NCBI GenBank assembly: GCA_014529385.2
Contig: CM043968.1
Location: 5,345,001 to 5,407,000, forward strand
DNA length: 62,000 nucleotides
From: Adiantum capillus-veneris
Taxonomy: Eukaryota > Streptophyta > Polypodiopsida > Polypodiales > Pteridaceae
Reading direction: 5' to 3'
The notes under the pieces were generated by a model. The model searched no databases. It had not been told where the DNA came from and saw nothing but the letters and a program-made list of their open reading frames with translations. The position numbers were made by a program, and so were the translations under genes. The first letter of the stretch is position 1. Each line of letters opens with the position of its first letter. Below, one piece after another: positions 23,184 to 35,231 of the stretch.

Positions 23184-26100
23184 ATGGATGACAACAACAA
23201 CACAGATGTGTTCAAGATGTTTGTTGCTGAGGAAAGGTTGGATGGGGACAACTACCCTATGTGGGCTTATATGATGCAATATGTTCTTGTGTCAAAGGGT
23301 GTCTGGAACATTGTGCAGGGCATTGATGTACGTCCTGGTTCTGAGGATGTAGGCGATGTTGAGGATGTTGCAGGTCTTGCTGCAAGGATTGCAGCTGTTA
23401 GAGTTGTTTTGCCTACGGTAGAACAAGCTCGTTGGGATGTTAAGGATGCGCAGGGTCATGCATTGATTGCATTGTCTGTGAAGCGCACCATTGTTCCTCA
23501 CTTCCGTTCAGCAAAATCTACAAAACAAGCTTGGGATATTTTAGCAGGTCTTTATGCAAGCCGCAATGAGGATAAAATTGCTTTGCTGCGTAAAGAGCTG
23601 GAGTCAAAGATTATGCATGAGGAAGATGATATGGACACTTTCCTTGCTAGTGTCAAGGATATCAATGAGCAGCTTATTTCTGCAGGTGAAGTCATTTCAG
23701 ACAGTTCCCTTGTGCAGACTGTTCTTGATGCCTTACCAGATTCCTACCAGACTTTTGCTAGTACTTGGAGACTGATGACCCAAGGAAATCCTGAAATTAT
23801 CAACTTTGATGCATTATGCACATTGCTGTTGCAAGAGTCACTTTCTAGAAAAAACAGGACTAGGCAGCGTGCAGTTGAACAGGCTTTTATTGCTTCTCAA
23901 AGAAAGGGTGGTAACAGTAATGCAACCACTTCTTATGGTTCTGCTGCGAGTGGCAAAAATTCTGTTCCTAATGCTTCTGCTGGCAGTACTTCGTCTGGCA
24001 ATTCTGGTGATAAGGGCAAAAAGAAGATGCGTTGCCATTATTGTAAATCCAATGATCACTTGATCAAGTCGTGTCCTAAGTTGAAGGCCAAAGAGGCTAA
24101 GAAGAAAGAGGGTGGTTCCACTGAAAATGCTGGTTCCACTACAAATGCAGCCATTGTTGAGTCTTCTGTGAAAGGAGACTGTGTTGCTAATGTTGATGCA
24201 GAATGGGCTTTTAGCGCAGAGTGCACTTACAATCCTGCTGTCCATGATGCATGCTTGTCAGTTGCTACAGATTCACATGTGTGGTATTTCGACAGTAGTG
24301 CTACAAAGCACATTACCTCACATCGTGAATTGTTTACCTCTCTCGAGTCTGTCCCTCATGGGAATTCAGTCACTTGTGCCAACAACGCCTCTTATCCAGT
24401 TCAGGGAGTTGGAAAGATTGTGCTCACTGCTGCTAATGGCAGTTCCTTCACACTTGTTGATGCACTTTATGTACCTGGGATCAAGAAGAATCTCTTGTCT
24501 GTATCCGCACTTGCTAGACTTGGACTTGTAGTCAAATTTGTGGATGACAGATGTACAGTTCATGATCTCAGTTTCGGTGATGAAATTGTTGCATCTGGGC
24601 TTTTGTGCCGTGGGATGTATAAGCTCACTTTGTATGACAAGTGTGGACAAAATTTTGCAAATGCTGTTGCAGATTCAAGGGCTATTTCAGATGTAAAACT
24701 TTGGCATGCACGTTTTGGTCATCTGAATTTTGCCAGTTTGCTGCGTTTGCAGGAAATGTGATATGGTTGCTTCTTTGCCACCTCTTAAGGCACCTGTCAA
24801 ACATGTTTGTGAAGGTTGTATTTTGGGTAAGATACATCGTTCTAAATTTCCAAAGGATGGTTCAATTCGGGCCACATGCAAGTTGCAGCTTGTGCATAGT
24901 GATGTTTGTGGGCCCATGTAAACTCCATCCTTGGGCAATTACCTGTACTTTGTGACTTTCATTGATGATTACTCCAGGCATGCATGGGTATTTCCGCTTA
25001 AAGCGAAGTCCGAAGTTTTTATGTGCTTCAAACAATTTCTGGCTATGGCTGAAAATGTCTCGAAATGTACCATGGACACCCTCCGTTCTGATCGAGGGGG
25101 GGAGTATATGTCTCATGAATTTAATGCATTTCTGGCTAGTCGTGGGATAAAACACCAATGTACAGTGCCTTATACACCTCAGCAAAATGGTGTTGCTGAG
25201 AGGAAAAACAGGTCACTGACGGAAATGGCACGATGTATGGTCAAAAGTCAAGCTTTGCCGCATTCTTTTTGGATTGAGGCCATTATGTGTGCCACTTATG
25301 TACTTAACAGGTGTCCTACGAAAGCTTTGCAGTCTATTACTCCATATGAAGCATGGCATGATAGAAAGCCTTCTATTGAGCACATGCGTGTTTTTGGCTG
25401 TTTGGCATGCAGCGCAAAAAATTGGATGATAAGGTTGTCAAATGTATTTTTGTTGGTTATAGTGCTGAAAGCAAAGGTTACAGGTTGTATCATCCGCAAA
25501 CAAAACGTATTCTGGTTTCACGAGATGTAGTGTTTGTGGAAGATTCTGCTCAGCCCTTGTTGTCATGTACTAGAGACAGTAATGTAAGCTCACAGGACAT
25601 TATGACACTTTGTTGCCTCTTTTCAGTGGTGGAAATACGAATGTAAGTTCTAATGATGCAAATGTACAGCCTATGGGGGTTTCTGAAAATGTTCTAGATC
25701 AGCCTATTACTGATGCAGATGTACATGATGTACTTGATGAGGAAAGGGCTGAAAATGAGCAAGCTAGAGGTATGCCAAAATGGCTGGTGCACACTTTGCG
25801 TGACAGTAAATTGGATGCACCTTTGTCTAGTCGTACTCGTTCAGGCTCTCGCCATGCATCTTATGCATCAGATTGTTATGCTTTGGTTGTGTCTAGCTTA
25901 CATGATGTTGAGGAGCCGCTGACTTTTGATGAAGCACAAAATTCAGAAAATTGGATGGCTGCCATGCAATCAAAATATGATGCACTTATAGAAAATGACA
26001 CATGGACTTTATGTGATTTGCCTCCTGGCAAAAAGGCCATTGGTACAAAGTGGGTTTACAAGTTGAAACGCAAGCCGGATGGTGAGATTGATCACCATAA

Positions 26101-27449
26101 GGCTCGACTTGTTGCAAAAGGTTATGCACAACAAAAAGGCATAGACTATGAAGAGACTTTTGCTCCCAGTTGTCGTATGACTACTGTGTGTTTTCTATGT
26201 GCATTGGCAGCTCATTTTGGTTGGGATGTACATCAATTAGACATTGTTACTGTTTTCTTGAATGGTGACATATTTGAGGAAGTTTATGTAACACAGCCTC
26301 GCGGTTTTGTCATAAAAGGACAAGAGGAAAAAGTGTGCAAATGTAACAAGGCTTTGTATGGGTTGAAGTAATCTCCTCGTGCTTGGTATGAGAAAGCTGA
26401 CACTCATTTGGTCAAACAAGGCTTTCGTAACAGTCCAACAGAAAGCACATTGTATGTAAAGCGTGAGGGTGAAGTACTTCTCATTGTGGTTCTTTATGTT
26501 GATGATTTGTTGATCATTGGACCAAACGAGAGACATATTGCTGAATTTAAGGCTGATTTGAATGCTACTTTCAAGATGAAAGATTTGGGGTGTTGCATCA
26601 TTATTTGGGTATACAGTTTAAGCAGTGTGATGGTGGTATTGCCTTGTGTCAGAAAAGTTGCATAGAGACATTGCTATGTAAGTTTGGACTTGAGGATTGC
26701 AAACCTATTGCCACTCCCATGGAAACAGGTTTGAAGTTGAGTCTACATGATGCTGGTGATCTTGCTGATGTCACTCTTTACCAAACTACTGTTGGTTGCC
26801 TCGTTTATGTATGCAACACGAGGCCAGATATTCAGTTTGCAGTCTCATAGGTCATCAGATTTATGCACAACCCAGGGTCTAAGCATTGGTAGGCTGTCAA
26901 GAGGATTTTCCGCTACCTTAGTGGCACTTTACATCTTGTCTTGTTTTATCCCAAGGGGGGATCATTGTTGCCAAACTTACATGCTTTTTTGGACTCAGAT
27001 TGGGCTAGTTGTTTTGACACGCGAGTGTCCACAAGTGGTTTTTGTTTCATGCTTGGCAGTTCATGTATATCATGGTTGAGTAAGAAGCAACCTACTGTGG
27101 CCACTTCGACTTGTGAGGCTGAGTACAGGGCAGTCTTCACAGCTACGGTTGAGTGTGTATGGCTTAGACGCCTTATGGCTGATTTGGGTGTTGGATAGAC
27201 ACTGCTAACACTATCTACACTGGCAGTCAGAGCGCATTGGTAGTTGCGAGGAACCCAGTTTTTCATTCTCGCACAAAGCACATTGAGGTGCATTACCACT
27301 ATGGAAGGGAGAGGCTCTCAGCAGGAGAGATTAGCTTGGCTTATGTGCCAACACAGGACAACCTTGCAGATCTTTTCACAAAGGCATTGTCTCGTGAGAA
27401 GCTTGAAGCTTTCCGCAAAGCTTTGGGCTTACTCCCCTTTGTGGACTGA
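23184..27449 (+). pseudogene. Copia gag-pol polyprotein with frameshifts and stops
   Basis: The ATG at 23184 (MDDNNNTDVFKMFVAEERLD) opens gag. The zinc knuckle CHYCKSNDHLIKSC lies near 24035-24075 and protease WYFDSSATKHIT near 24280. Integrase begins LWHARFGHLNF and carries FIDDYSRHAW, SDRGGEYMS and PQQNGVAERKNR, so the D-D-E set is visible. RT has LDIVTVFLNGD and LYVDDLLIIG. RNase H ends TSTCEAEYRAV, and KHIEVHYHYGRE follows. Breaks include frame changes near 24750, 25405, 25610 and 26590, TAA at 24918-24920, TAA at 26369-26371 and TAG at 26848-26850. No functional polyprotein can be made. Confidence 0.95.
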
Positions 27450-27524
27450 TCCTGTCCTTAGGGAATGGCACTTCCCTTTACTCATGTGCCAGCTCTCGTT
27501 CAGCGCATCACTCTAGGGGAGATT

Positions 27525-27752
27525 TGTTACCATATACATGTGGTAGTGATGTGTGTGAACACACTAGGACCGTCGGGGCATTTTTTCCCTCTTTAGGAGG
27601 TTTTTTTCCCCCGTGCATTGTATATACGCCCATCACTCTAGGGCTATCTATATTTCCATTGCACACTAAGTAACACACTCTCTATTGTGTGCCTTGAGCT
27701 TCCTTCGTCTTCTCCAAGCTGTGTGTGTTTCTCTACAACCCTAATTCCAACA
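27525..27752 (+). mobile_element. Copia 3' LTR
   Basis: It is preceded by the polypurine run AGGGGAGAT. It has the same length as the 5' LTR and about nine substitutions. Confidence 0.95.
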
Positions 27753-27757
27753 AAAAC

Positions 27758-28340
27758 AGCACAATGGCGATCCGTTCGTCAATACGGCAAGCCATAAAGC
27801 TTACCCACAACACATATGCATTGTGGGAAAGCTCTTTGGCTTTCTGTATTGCCAACGGCTCGCAATTGTGTTGTTTATATGTCCGTGAGCGGTTTTCAAG
27901 TCCTAAGATAGCTAAGTGGCCCTGAAAAGAACACCATGGCGAGCCGTTTGGCAATACGGCAAGCCATAGATCTTGCTTACAATGCATATGCATTGTGGGC
28001 AAGATTTATGGCTTGCCGTATTGCCAAATGGATCACCATGGTGTTGTCTATATGTTTGCGAGAGATTTTCAAGCGCTAAAATTGTCTCGTGTCCCTAAAA
28101 ACAACACAATGGCAATACGGCAAGCCATAAAGCTTACCCACAAGGCATTTGCATTGTGGACAAGCTCTATGGACAAAAGGCTCGAAATTGTGTTGTTTTT
28201 AGGACCGCAAGTAAATTTCAAGCCCTAAAATATCTAAGCAGCCCTAAAAACAACACAATGGAGATCTGTTTGGCAAAACGGAAAGCCATAGAGCTTGCCC
28301 ACAATACATATGCATTGTGGGAAAGCTCTATGGCTTCTCG
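27758..28340. repeat. Palindromic satellite, ~170-bp monomers, left array
   Basis: About 3.5 monomers. Each monomer is itself an inverted repeat centred on GCATATGC: the left arm GGCAAGCCATAGAGCTTGCC is mirrored by GGCAAGCTCTATGGCTTGCC. Outer arms AACAACACAATGG and CCATTGTGTTGT extend each hairpin to about 55 bp per arm. The last monomer is cut by the gypsy element and continues at 36859. Confidence 0.9.
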
Positions 28341-29941
28341 TGTCATAAAATCTAATATCTAACCAACCCAAACGATTTTCTCATATTAAATTGATCACTT
28401 AATGTGGGAGAATAAACGGGAACAAGTGTTAAGATATAGATATGTGCTTACAGATCTATCTCAACACGGGGCCAATGGTAAAGGGGCCCAAATGGGAGAT
28501 GGTCTATCAAAGAGCAAGGCTAACCAATGGAGCATAAGAACTTAGGGTTAGCTTCATTGAAGACCTCCAATAATGTGTAAAAGTCCTTTGACCTTAGGTA
28601 AGCTAGGGCTGAGCTTGAGGTGGGAACCCGACCCAAGCTCGAGGTGCTTGACCTAGCTGAGGTGCTTGTCGTGCTTGAGGTGCTTGTCCTGCTTGAGGTG
28701 CTTGATTAAGGTGCTTGAAGTGCTTGAGTTACTCCATGCTTGAGGTGCTTGACTTGCCGCTTGATTAAGGTGCTTGAGGTGCCTTGACATGCTTGCCTGA
28801 GATGCTTGTGGGAATACCCCCTAGTTCAAGTGCTTTGTCATGCTTGGTGAGTAAGGTGCTTGAACACCTAAAGTCAAAAGCATCCCTACAAAAGGGGGGG
28901 CGAGCCCTTTTCCTAGGGATTAGATAGAGAACACACACTCACACACACAAGGGAAGCCCCAACTTGAAGAGGCAGCAAGGACACATGTCAGGTCCCTACC
29001 CATGTTACCTTCATGTGTTTCTTGAAGCCTATTGGCTAAGCTTCAAAGGGGTCCAATGATAAATTACTTGAATTATCTAATTGTTTTTGTATTTATCAAG
29101 TCCTCTCTCTCAAAGGGGAAAGGGGGACACTTGTCCCAAGCCTACACCTAATGCTAGAAATGGCCCAAGCTTGTGATTGGCTAGGCTTGGCAAGAGCCAA
29201 TGAGCTTCAATTATGAGCTAGAAGGGGGGGTCTACCTAGCAAGGAGGGGGCTTGCTTGAGGGGTATACTCACCCACAAACACTCACAAACACTCTCATTG
29301 TGTGCTATGCAAAGTGCAAGAGCTCCCTCTCCAAGCAAGTAGAGGTTGAGAGCCTACACCAACACTCTTGGCTATGGAGTGAAAATCCAACCAAGAGCCA
29401 TGCTTCAATGCTTAAGCTTGCCATCTCCTTCTCCTTCATTACTATGCTATTATGTATGCGAGCAACAAGATTATGATAAGTGAGGAACTAATTCTTTCTC
29501 CTACGAAATGTTTCTTCTTCCTCTTCCCTACCCTCATTCCCTGCTAGCTCTCTCCACCTTCGAAGGTGTTTGAGGTCTTGGGACTGAGGCTTGGGATAGT
29601 TAAAGCTTTCTTCAAGTTTAGGTTATGCTATGATGGTGATGCATGAAGCTTTCCATCTTCATTGCTTCATCTAGGTCACAAGGAACACAAAGAATGTATT
29701 GTAACAAGTCTCTCTTTATGGGAGAAATCATAATACAAATGCCCATTGGAGGGGGGACCGGCTCCACATAAATCCGGTCCTCAACTGTTGTCATGTTCTC
29801 AAAATACTCTCTCTTGCAAAAAGTATTGTTCATGCCAAGTTAACTAATTGCTATGAGTATGTTGCCATCTTCAAATATGTTCACCCGTTATGCTCTCATA
29901 ATTTCCGCTACTCTCAAGTTAAATAGGCCAATTCCATTACA
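28341..29941 (+). mobile_element. Gypsy 5' LTR with internal minisatellite
   Basis: A GAGGTGCTTG-type minisatellite lies at 28610-28870. A CACTCACACACACA run and T/C-rich promoter-like DNA follow. The 3' LTR is the same except for small changes and an extra ~26 bp near 36785. Confidence 0.93.
28610..28870 (+). repeat. CTTGAGGTG minisatellite in the LTR
   Basis: Ten or more imperfect units of CTTGAGGTGCTTGxCxTG. The same array is at 35505-35760 in the 3' LTR. Confidence 0.85.
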
Positions 29942-29942
29942 T

Positions 29943-29953
29943 TGGTATCAGAG
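29943..29953 (+). promoter_or_regulatory. Gypsy primer-binding site, tRNA-Met type
   Basis: TGGTATCAGAG lies directly after the LTR end CATTACAT. Confidence 0.9.
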
Positions 29954-30135
29954 AATTTGGTTTCTCTTTTCTTGCTTAAGAAGAGAGGTCCTTAAGTATC
30001 ATACTCTCTATAATTAACCACTTTGAGCCGTGGGTGTAGATACTTAAGAGCCGATTTTCAAAGGCTAAGAGGAGTGGCAACTAAGGTTTTGAATTGCCAA
30101 AGCATACACTAAGTATATACATAAATTTTGTTAAC

Positions 30136-31822
30136 ATGGCTGACAATAATCAAGAGAGTAGAATGAACATTGATAGCTTTGATTTTGCACATGAAGGTGC
30201 TAATGATGATGCTCCCATGTTTGTGAATTATCTCATGACTAGGTTGCAACAAGCTATGGGCAACCCTGCTTTGCAAGCCGAAGTTACTCAACAACTTCGT
30301 GCTTATGGAATTTCCCTTCCTCTCCCAGAGGAGAGAGAGAGCTTAGGGGGCCTCTTGAAGAGACCCCCAAAAGAAGACTCTCTCCCATTTGAGAGGAGGA
30401 ATCCAAAGAGAAAAAAGCAATGAAAGTCTAAGTTCTTCTGAAGATGTGGCTCCACGAAGACGGTGGTCTAGACGATCGCCTACTCCTCCCAAGAGGAAAA
30501 GAGCAACCCATAGTCCTTCTCCTCATTACTCTGAAAGGCAAGAGAGGAAACAAAGGAAGAAAAGGGCTAGGAAGAGGTCACCCTCTTCTCCTTCTTCTTC
30601 ACCTTCCTCCTCTTCCGATGAAAGTTATGTCTATTCTCCTAGAGAATACAAGAGGGGAGGACATCACAAATCATTTCCTGCATGGCGAAGGTCACAAAAG
30701 CTAAATAAGTACAAGCAGGGAGGAAAGAGTATCTCTTTTCTCACCTATGATGGCACCTTCGGTGCTACCGACAAAGTGTTGGCTTTCATCCAGCAATTTG
30801 ATGCGGCCTTTGGAGATGAGGGCTTCACAGAGTCCTCCAAGCTACGCCATGTAGCTATGCACTTCCAAAAATTATCTCTTCAATGGTGGGCTAGCCTTCG
30901 TGGAAATGGTGAAGCCCCAAAGACATGGAAAACTCTACGAGTTTCCATCAAGAAGCAATTCCTTGCAAGCGATGCAAAGGACAAAGTGCTTACCGAATGG
31001 CGCAGCTTAAAGCTCCTCTCCCATGAGTCTATCCATAAATATATAGACAAGTTTTGGGATTTACATCTCAAGGCTACTGTCTTTCAAAAGATAGACTTTG
31101 CCGAGCAAAGGCAACAATTCTATGCGGGATTACCTGAAGAGATGGCCGAATACATCAACTCTCAACGGCCTGCTACTATTACTGAAGTAATCCATCATAC
31201 CATGGTTGCTTCACGCATCAATTTCCATCGAGGGGCTAGACGTAATGTCAAGCCCATGGAAAACAAAGACAAAAATGATGCAAAGGGGAAAACCAATGCT
31301 CAAAATAATTCCCAAGTCACTTCCAACAACAACAAAAACAACAACAATCGGTCGAAGGAGAAGGGAGTTTACAAAGGTAAAAAAAAACTCTCTCCTGAAG
31401 AGCTTGAAGCTTTTCACAAGGACCATAAGTGTTTCAAGTGTGGGGAGCAAGGACATGGCTATCGTTCTTGCCCCAAGAAGAATACTCGCAATGAGACTCC
31501 TAGGGCTTCCACCATCGAAGCTCCAAAAGAGGATGCTCATTGCAAAGGATCATCACTCTCCTATGCTTGGGGAAAGGCAAGAGAGCATGATGGATTCATC
31601 TTGTTTGACCCCGGCTCTACTCTCAACTTCATATCAATGGAGTTGGCCACCAAGTTGGGCATTCAAGCTTTTGAGATGGGAGATATGGTAATAACTGACG
31701 CAGCTTTCAAGGGACAACAAGCCTCCGTTACTCCCTTGATTGGGAAGTTGAGGCTTCATGTCCAAAGCTATGTTGACAAAGAAGATTTCTTCATCTCTCC
31801 TCTCCAACATGAAGTTCCCTGA
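30136..31822 (+). pseudogene. Gypsy gag and protease, one frameshift
   Basis: The ATG at 30136 (MADNNQESRMNIDSFDFAHE) opens gag; a one-base change near 30400 moves to the second frame. The Arg/Ser-rich stretch is followed by a capsid-like region (FIQQFDAAFGDEGFTESSKL), a zinc knuckle CFKCGEQGHGYRSC near 31430-31475 and a retropepsin core ILFDPGSTLNFIS near 31600. The active-site motif is DPGS rather than DSG/DTG. The frame closes at TGA 31820-31822, and coding continues in another frame. Confidence 0.93.
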
Positions 31823-34800
31823 AAGGAGAATTTACTTCACCTACAGGGGAAAGAAACATGTATATAGATGCTAGTGAGCGCGGTCGCACTATTCCACTTG
31901 TAAATCCTCTTGCTTTTGATAAGTCAATGAAGAGCTCAGTTTCTGCGTACATGATTTTTGTCAAAGAGTCTCTAAAAGATACTAATGTTTCATCAAATGT
32001 AAATGATAGGAATCAAGAAGAGTTAGACTTGTCTAATTTTCTAAAAGGATTCCAAGATGTGTTCGTCGATGATATCCCTATGGACTTACCTCCAAAACGA
32101 GGGGATGACGACCATCATAATGAGCTCCTTCCTGGAAGCTCACCACTTAACAAACCTCCTTATCGAGTCTCACAAGCTCAACAAGAGGAGATTATGAGGC
32201 AAGTACAGGAATTGGTAGACAAAGGGATGGTGATGCCTAGTTCCTCTCCCTTTTGTTCACCAGTCCTTTTAGTGCAAAAGAAAGATGGTACATACCGTAT
32301 GTGTGTGGACTATCGAGCACTACCATATCACTATCAAAAACAGATTTCCCGTACCTTGGGTAGAAGATCTGTTTGATAAGCTACAAGGCTCTACCTACTT
32401 CAGTAGGATTGACCTTAAGAGTGGCTATCATCAAATAAGGATAGTGGATGAAGATATCTTAAAGACCGCGTTTTGCACAACGTTTGGTCTTTATGAATAT
32501 CTAGTCATGCCTTTTGGCTTGACTAATGCACCAGCTACGTTCAATCATTTGATGGAGAAAATTTTTAGACCATATCGAAAATTCACGGGAGTGTTCTTTG
32601 ATGATATCATCATCTAATCCAAGTCTTTGGAGGAACATAAGCAACATCTCCAAGTGATTTTTCAAGCATTGAGGGAGAACAAGCTTTATCTTAACCAAAA
32701 GAAAAGTGAATTCTTCCTTTAAGAGATTCAATACCTAGGTCATATTATCTCTCAAGATGGTATCCAAATGGATCCATCAAAGTTAGAGGTAATAAAAGCA
32801 TGGCCTAACCCAAGAAATCTACATGAGCTAAGAAGCTTTATTGGTATGTGTGCATACTATAGACGCTTCATAGCAAAATTATCTCAAGTAGCAGGACCAC
32901 TACACGACTTAACTAAGAAGAATGTTAAGTTTGTATGGACTGCTAAGGAGCAAAATGCTTTTGAAAAACTCAAAGAGAAGCTTACTTCCCAACCAGTCCT
33001 CGTGCTTCCGGATATCTCAAAGCCATTTGAGGTCCAATGTGATGCTTGTGGTGATTGCCTTGGAGCGGTTTCGCTTCAAGAAGGGCATGCCATAGCATAT
33101 GAGAGCCGAAGGCTCAATAGTGATGAACGAGTCTTGGGCATTTATGAGAAAGAGCTTTTAGCTGTTCTACATGCCCTAGACACATGGAAGCACTACCTAT
33201 TGGGGACTCCATTTATCCTACGAACCCACCACCAAAGTCTCAAGTATTTCATGACGCAAACCAAGCTTTCCGACAAACAAATGAGGTGGGCAAATTTTCT
33301 TTCGCAATTTAATTTCCATATTGCTCACATAGCTGGTAAGCACAATCAAGTTGCCGATGCACTTTCACGACGACCAAAAGTTAATGCGGTGTCTATAGCT
33401 ACTCACAATGATCTATCCTCTATGATAGATGAGTATGCTATTGACCCTGACTTTAGCGACATAATGTCAGCCCTTGCTTTGGGGAAGAAAGAGGAACCAT
33501 TCACCTTGCAGGATGGTTATCTTCTCCACGGAAATAGGCTATGTGTTACCCACTCCCTTCGTGAGAAAGTTATGTATGAATCCCATGCTCCTCCATATGT
33601 GGGGCATAGAGGTATTCAACCTACTCTCCGAGGAGTAGAGACGTACTTCTATTGGCCTACCATGAAAGTGGACATACAAGAGTATGTATCAAAATGTGTA
33701 GTATGCCAAAAGACCAAGTATGATAGAGGGAAGCAACCTGGATTACTCCAGCCATTGCCTATTCCAAATTCACCATGGGAGAGTATATCCATGGATGTCA
33801 TCTTTGGATTACCCAAGTCTATCCATGGGAATACAGGAATATGGACAATAGTCGTCAGGTTTAGCAAGCAAGCACATTTTATTCCTGTCAAAAAGACTAT
33901 TAAGGCACATCAAATGGCAACTCTCTTCATATCTCAGATTTTCAAGCACCATGGATTACCCACATCCATCATGTCAGATAGAGATCCTAGAATGACCAGT
34001 AATTTCTGGAAAGGTCTCTTTGAAAATCTAGGAACAAGATTGAATTTCTCTTCGGCCTATCACCCACAAACGGATGGCCAAAGTGAGATAGCCAATCTTA
34101 CGATACTCGATCTACTCAAGACTTATGTTACCGAAGTAGATCAACGCTCACAATGGAAAAAGTATTTACCTCTTGTAGAGTATGCTTACAATAATACTGT
34201 ACATACTTCTACGGGAAAAGCACCTTTTGAGATCATTGAGGGAAGACCTAAAAGTCCCTTGTCACTTAAAGTACATGGGAAGATCTTCACCGCCGATGAG
34301 TATAGCCGTGACCTACAAGAATATTTTCAAAAGATTAGGGAGGCTATATTCATCTCTCAACAAAGGCAAAAAGCTGCTCCTGATAAGCACATAAGAGCCT
34401 TAATGTTCAAAGAAAATGATTGGGTCTTACTCAAGTTTCCTAAGGCTCGATTAAGGCAAACGACGGGCAAAAATCCTACGGGCCATCAAAAGTATTATGC
34501 TAAACTAGCAAAAAGATACTATGGTCCTTTCCAAATCTTGAAGCCCATCAATGAAACGGCTTATCAACTCAAGTTGCCCAACCATTGGCTTATACACAAT
34601 GCCTTTCATGTAAGCCTGCTTAAGCCCTACAAAGGAGAGCCACCAACTGAACCAATTATTGAAGACCCTCCCGAAGTTGAAGACCAAGAAGAGGTGCTAC
34701 AACCCGAAGCTGTCCTTCGGCATGAAGATAAGGTACTATGACATGGTAAGATTATCCGACGGTATCTTATTAAATTCAAAAATTATCCTTTTGAAGATGC

Positions 34801-34872
34801 TAGATGGATGCAAGGAGTACAGCTTAAGGATAGTATGAACCTTGTCAATGCTTACAATGCTACATTAGAGTA
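31823..34872 (+). pseudogene. Gypsy RT - RNase H - integrase - chromodomain, broken
   Basis: RT starts about 32150 ([29 protein letters not shown]), then a frame change near 32325. [11 protein letters not shown] and the active site VFFDDIII follow, with TAA at 32616-32618 right after it and another TAA near 32719. RNase H is VQCDACGDCLGAV to ADALSRR. Integrase has a GHRGIQPTL zinc-region remnant with CVVCQK, catalytic MDVIFGLP, SDRDPRMTS and TDGQSEIAN. A chromodomain-like tail RRYLIKFKNYPFEDARW lies after TGA 34739-34741. The stop at 34870-34872 is the natural end. Confidence 0.95.
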
Positions 34873-35231
34873 AGCAAATGTACAAAAAAAAATTTTGACT
34901 CATGTTTTTGTCTTATAAGACTAGTCCTCTTTTTACTCGTGCACAAATTTAACTAGTATGCATGCTTAGAATCATGTTTGTGATGACGACGTCTCTCAAA
35001 CACCAAGTAGAATTTGTCACTCTACTTTGGGAGAATGAAATGGACTAAAGAGCAGACATGCTTGCGGAAGCTATGTCTCCCAAGCACCAAATAGATTAGT
35101 CATCCATCTTGGAAAGATGTCGTAGGGTAAAAAAGGGATCCTCTACCCGCTAAGTACGATTGACTAATGACTAAGGCTTTATCTCTTCTACCTCATAGTC
35201 GAGGACGACTATGATTTCAAGAGAGAGGTAA

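Larger units (their letters stand above)
22609..27752 (+). mobile_element. Ty1/copia retrotransposon, complete but decayed
   Basis: The element is 5144 bp with two 228-bp LTRs (22609-22836 and 27525-27752; TGTTACC...CCAACA) and a 5-bp target duplication AAAAC on both sides (22604-22608, 27753-27757). The LTRs differ at about nine positions, so roughly 96% identity by eye. The order gag - protease - integrase - RT - RNase H defines Ty1/copia. It sits inside the palindromic satellite of the CACTA element. Confidence 0.97.

Noticed and set aside
27758-28340. CRISPR-like array
   Set aside because: The repeats are adjacent ~170-bp palindromic satellite monomers with no unique spacers, in a plant-type context.
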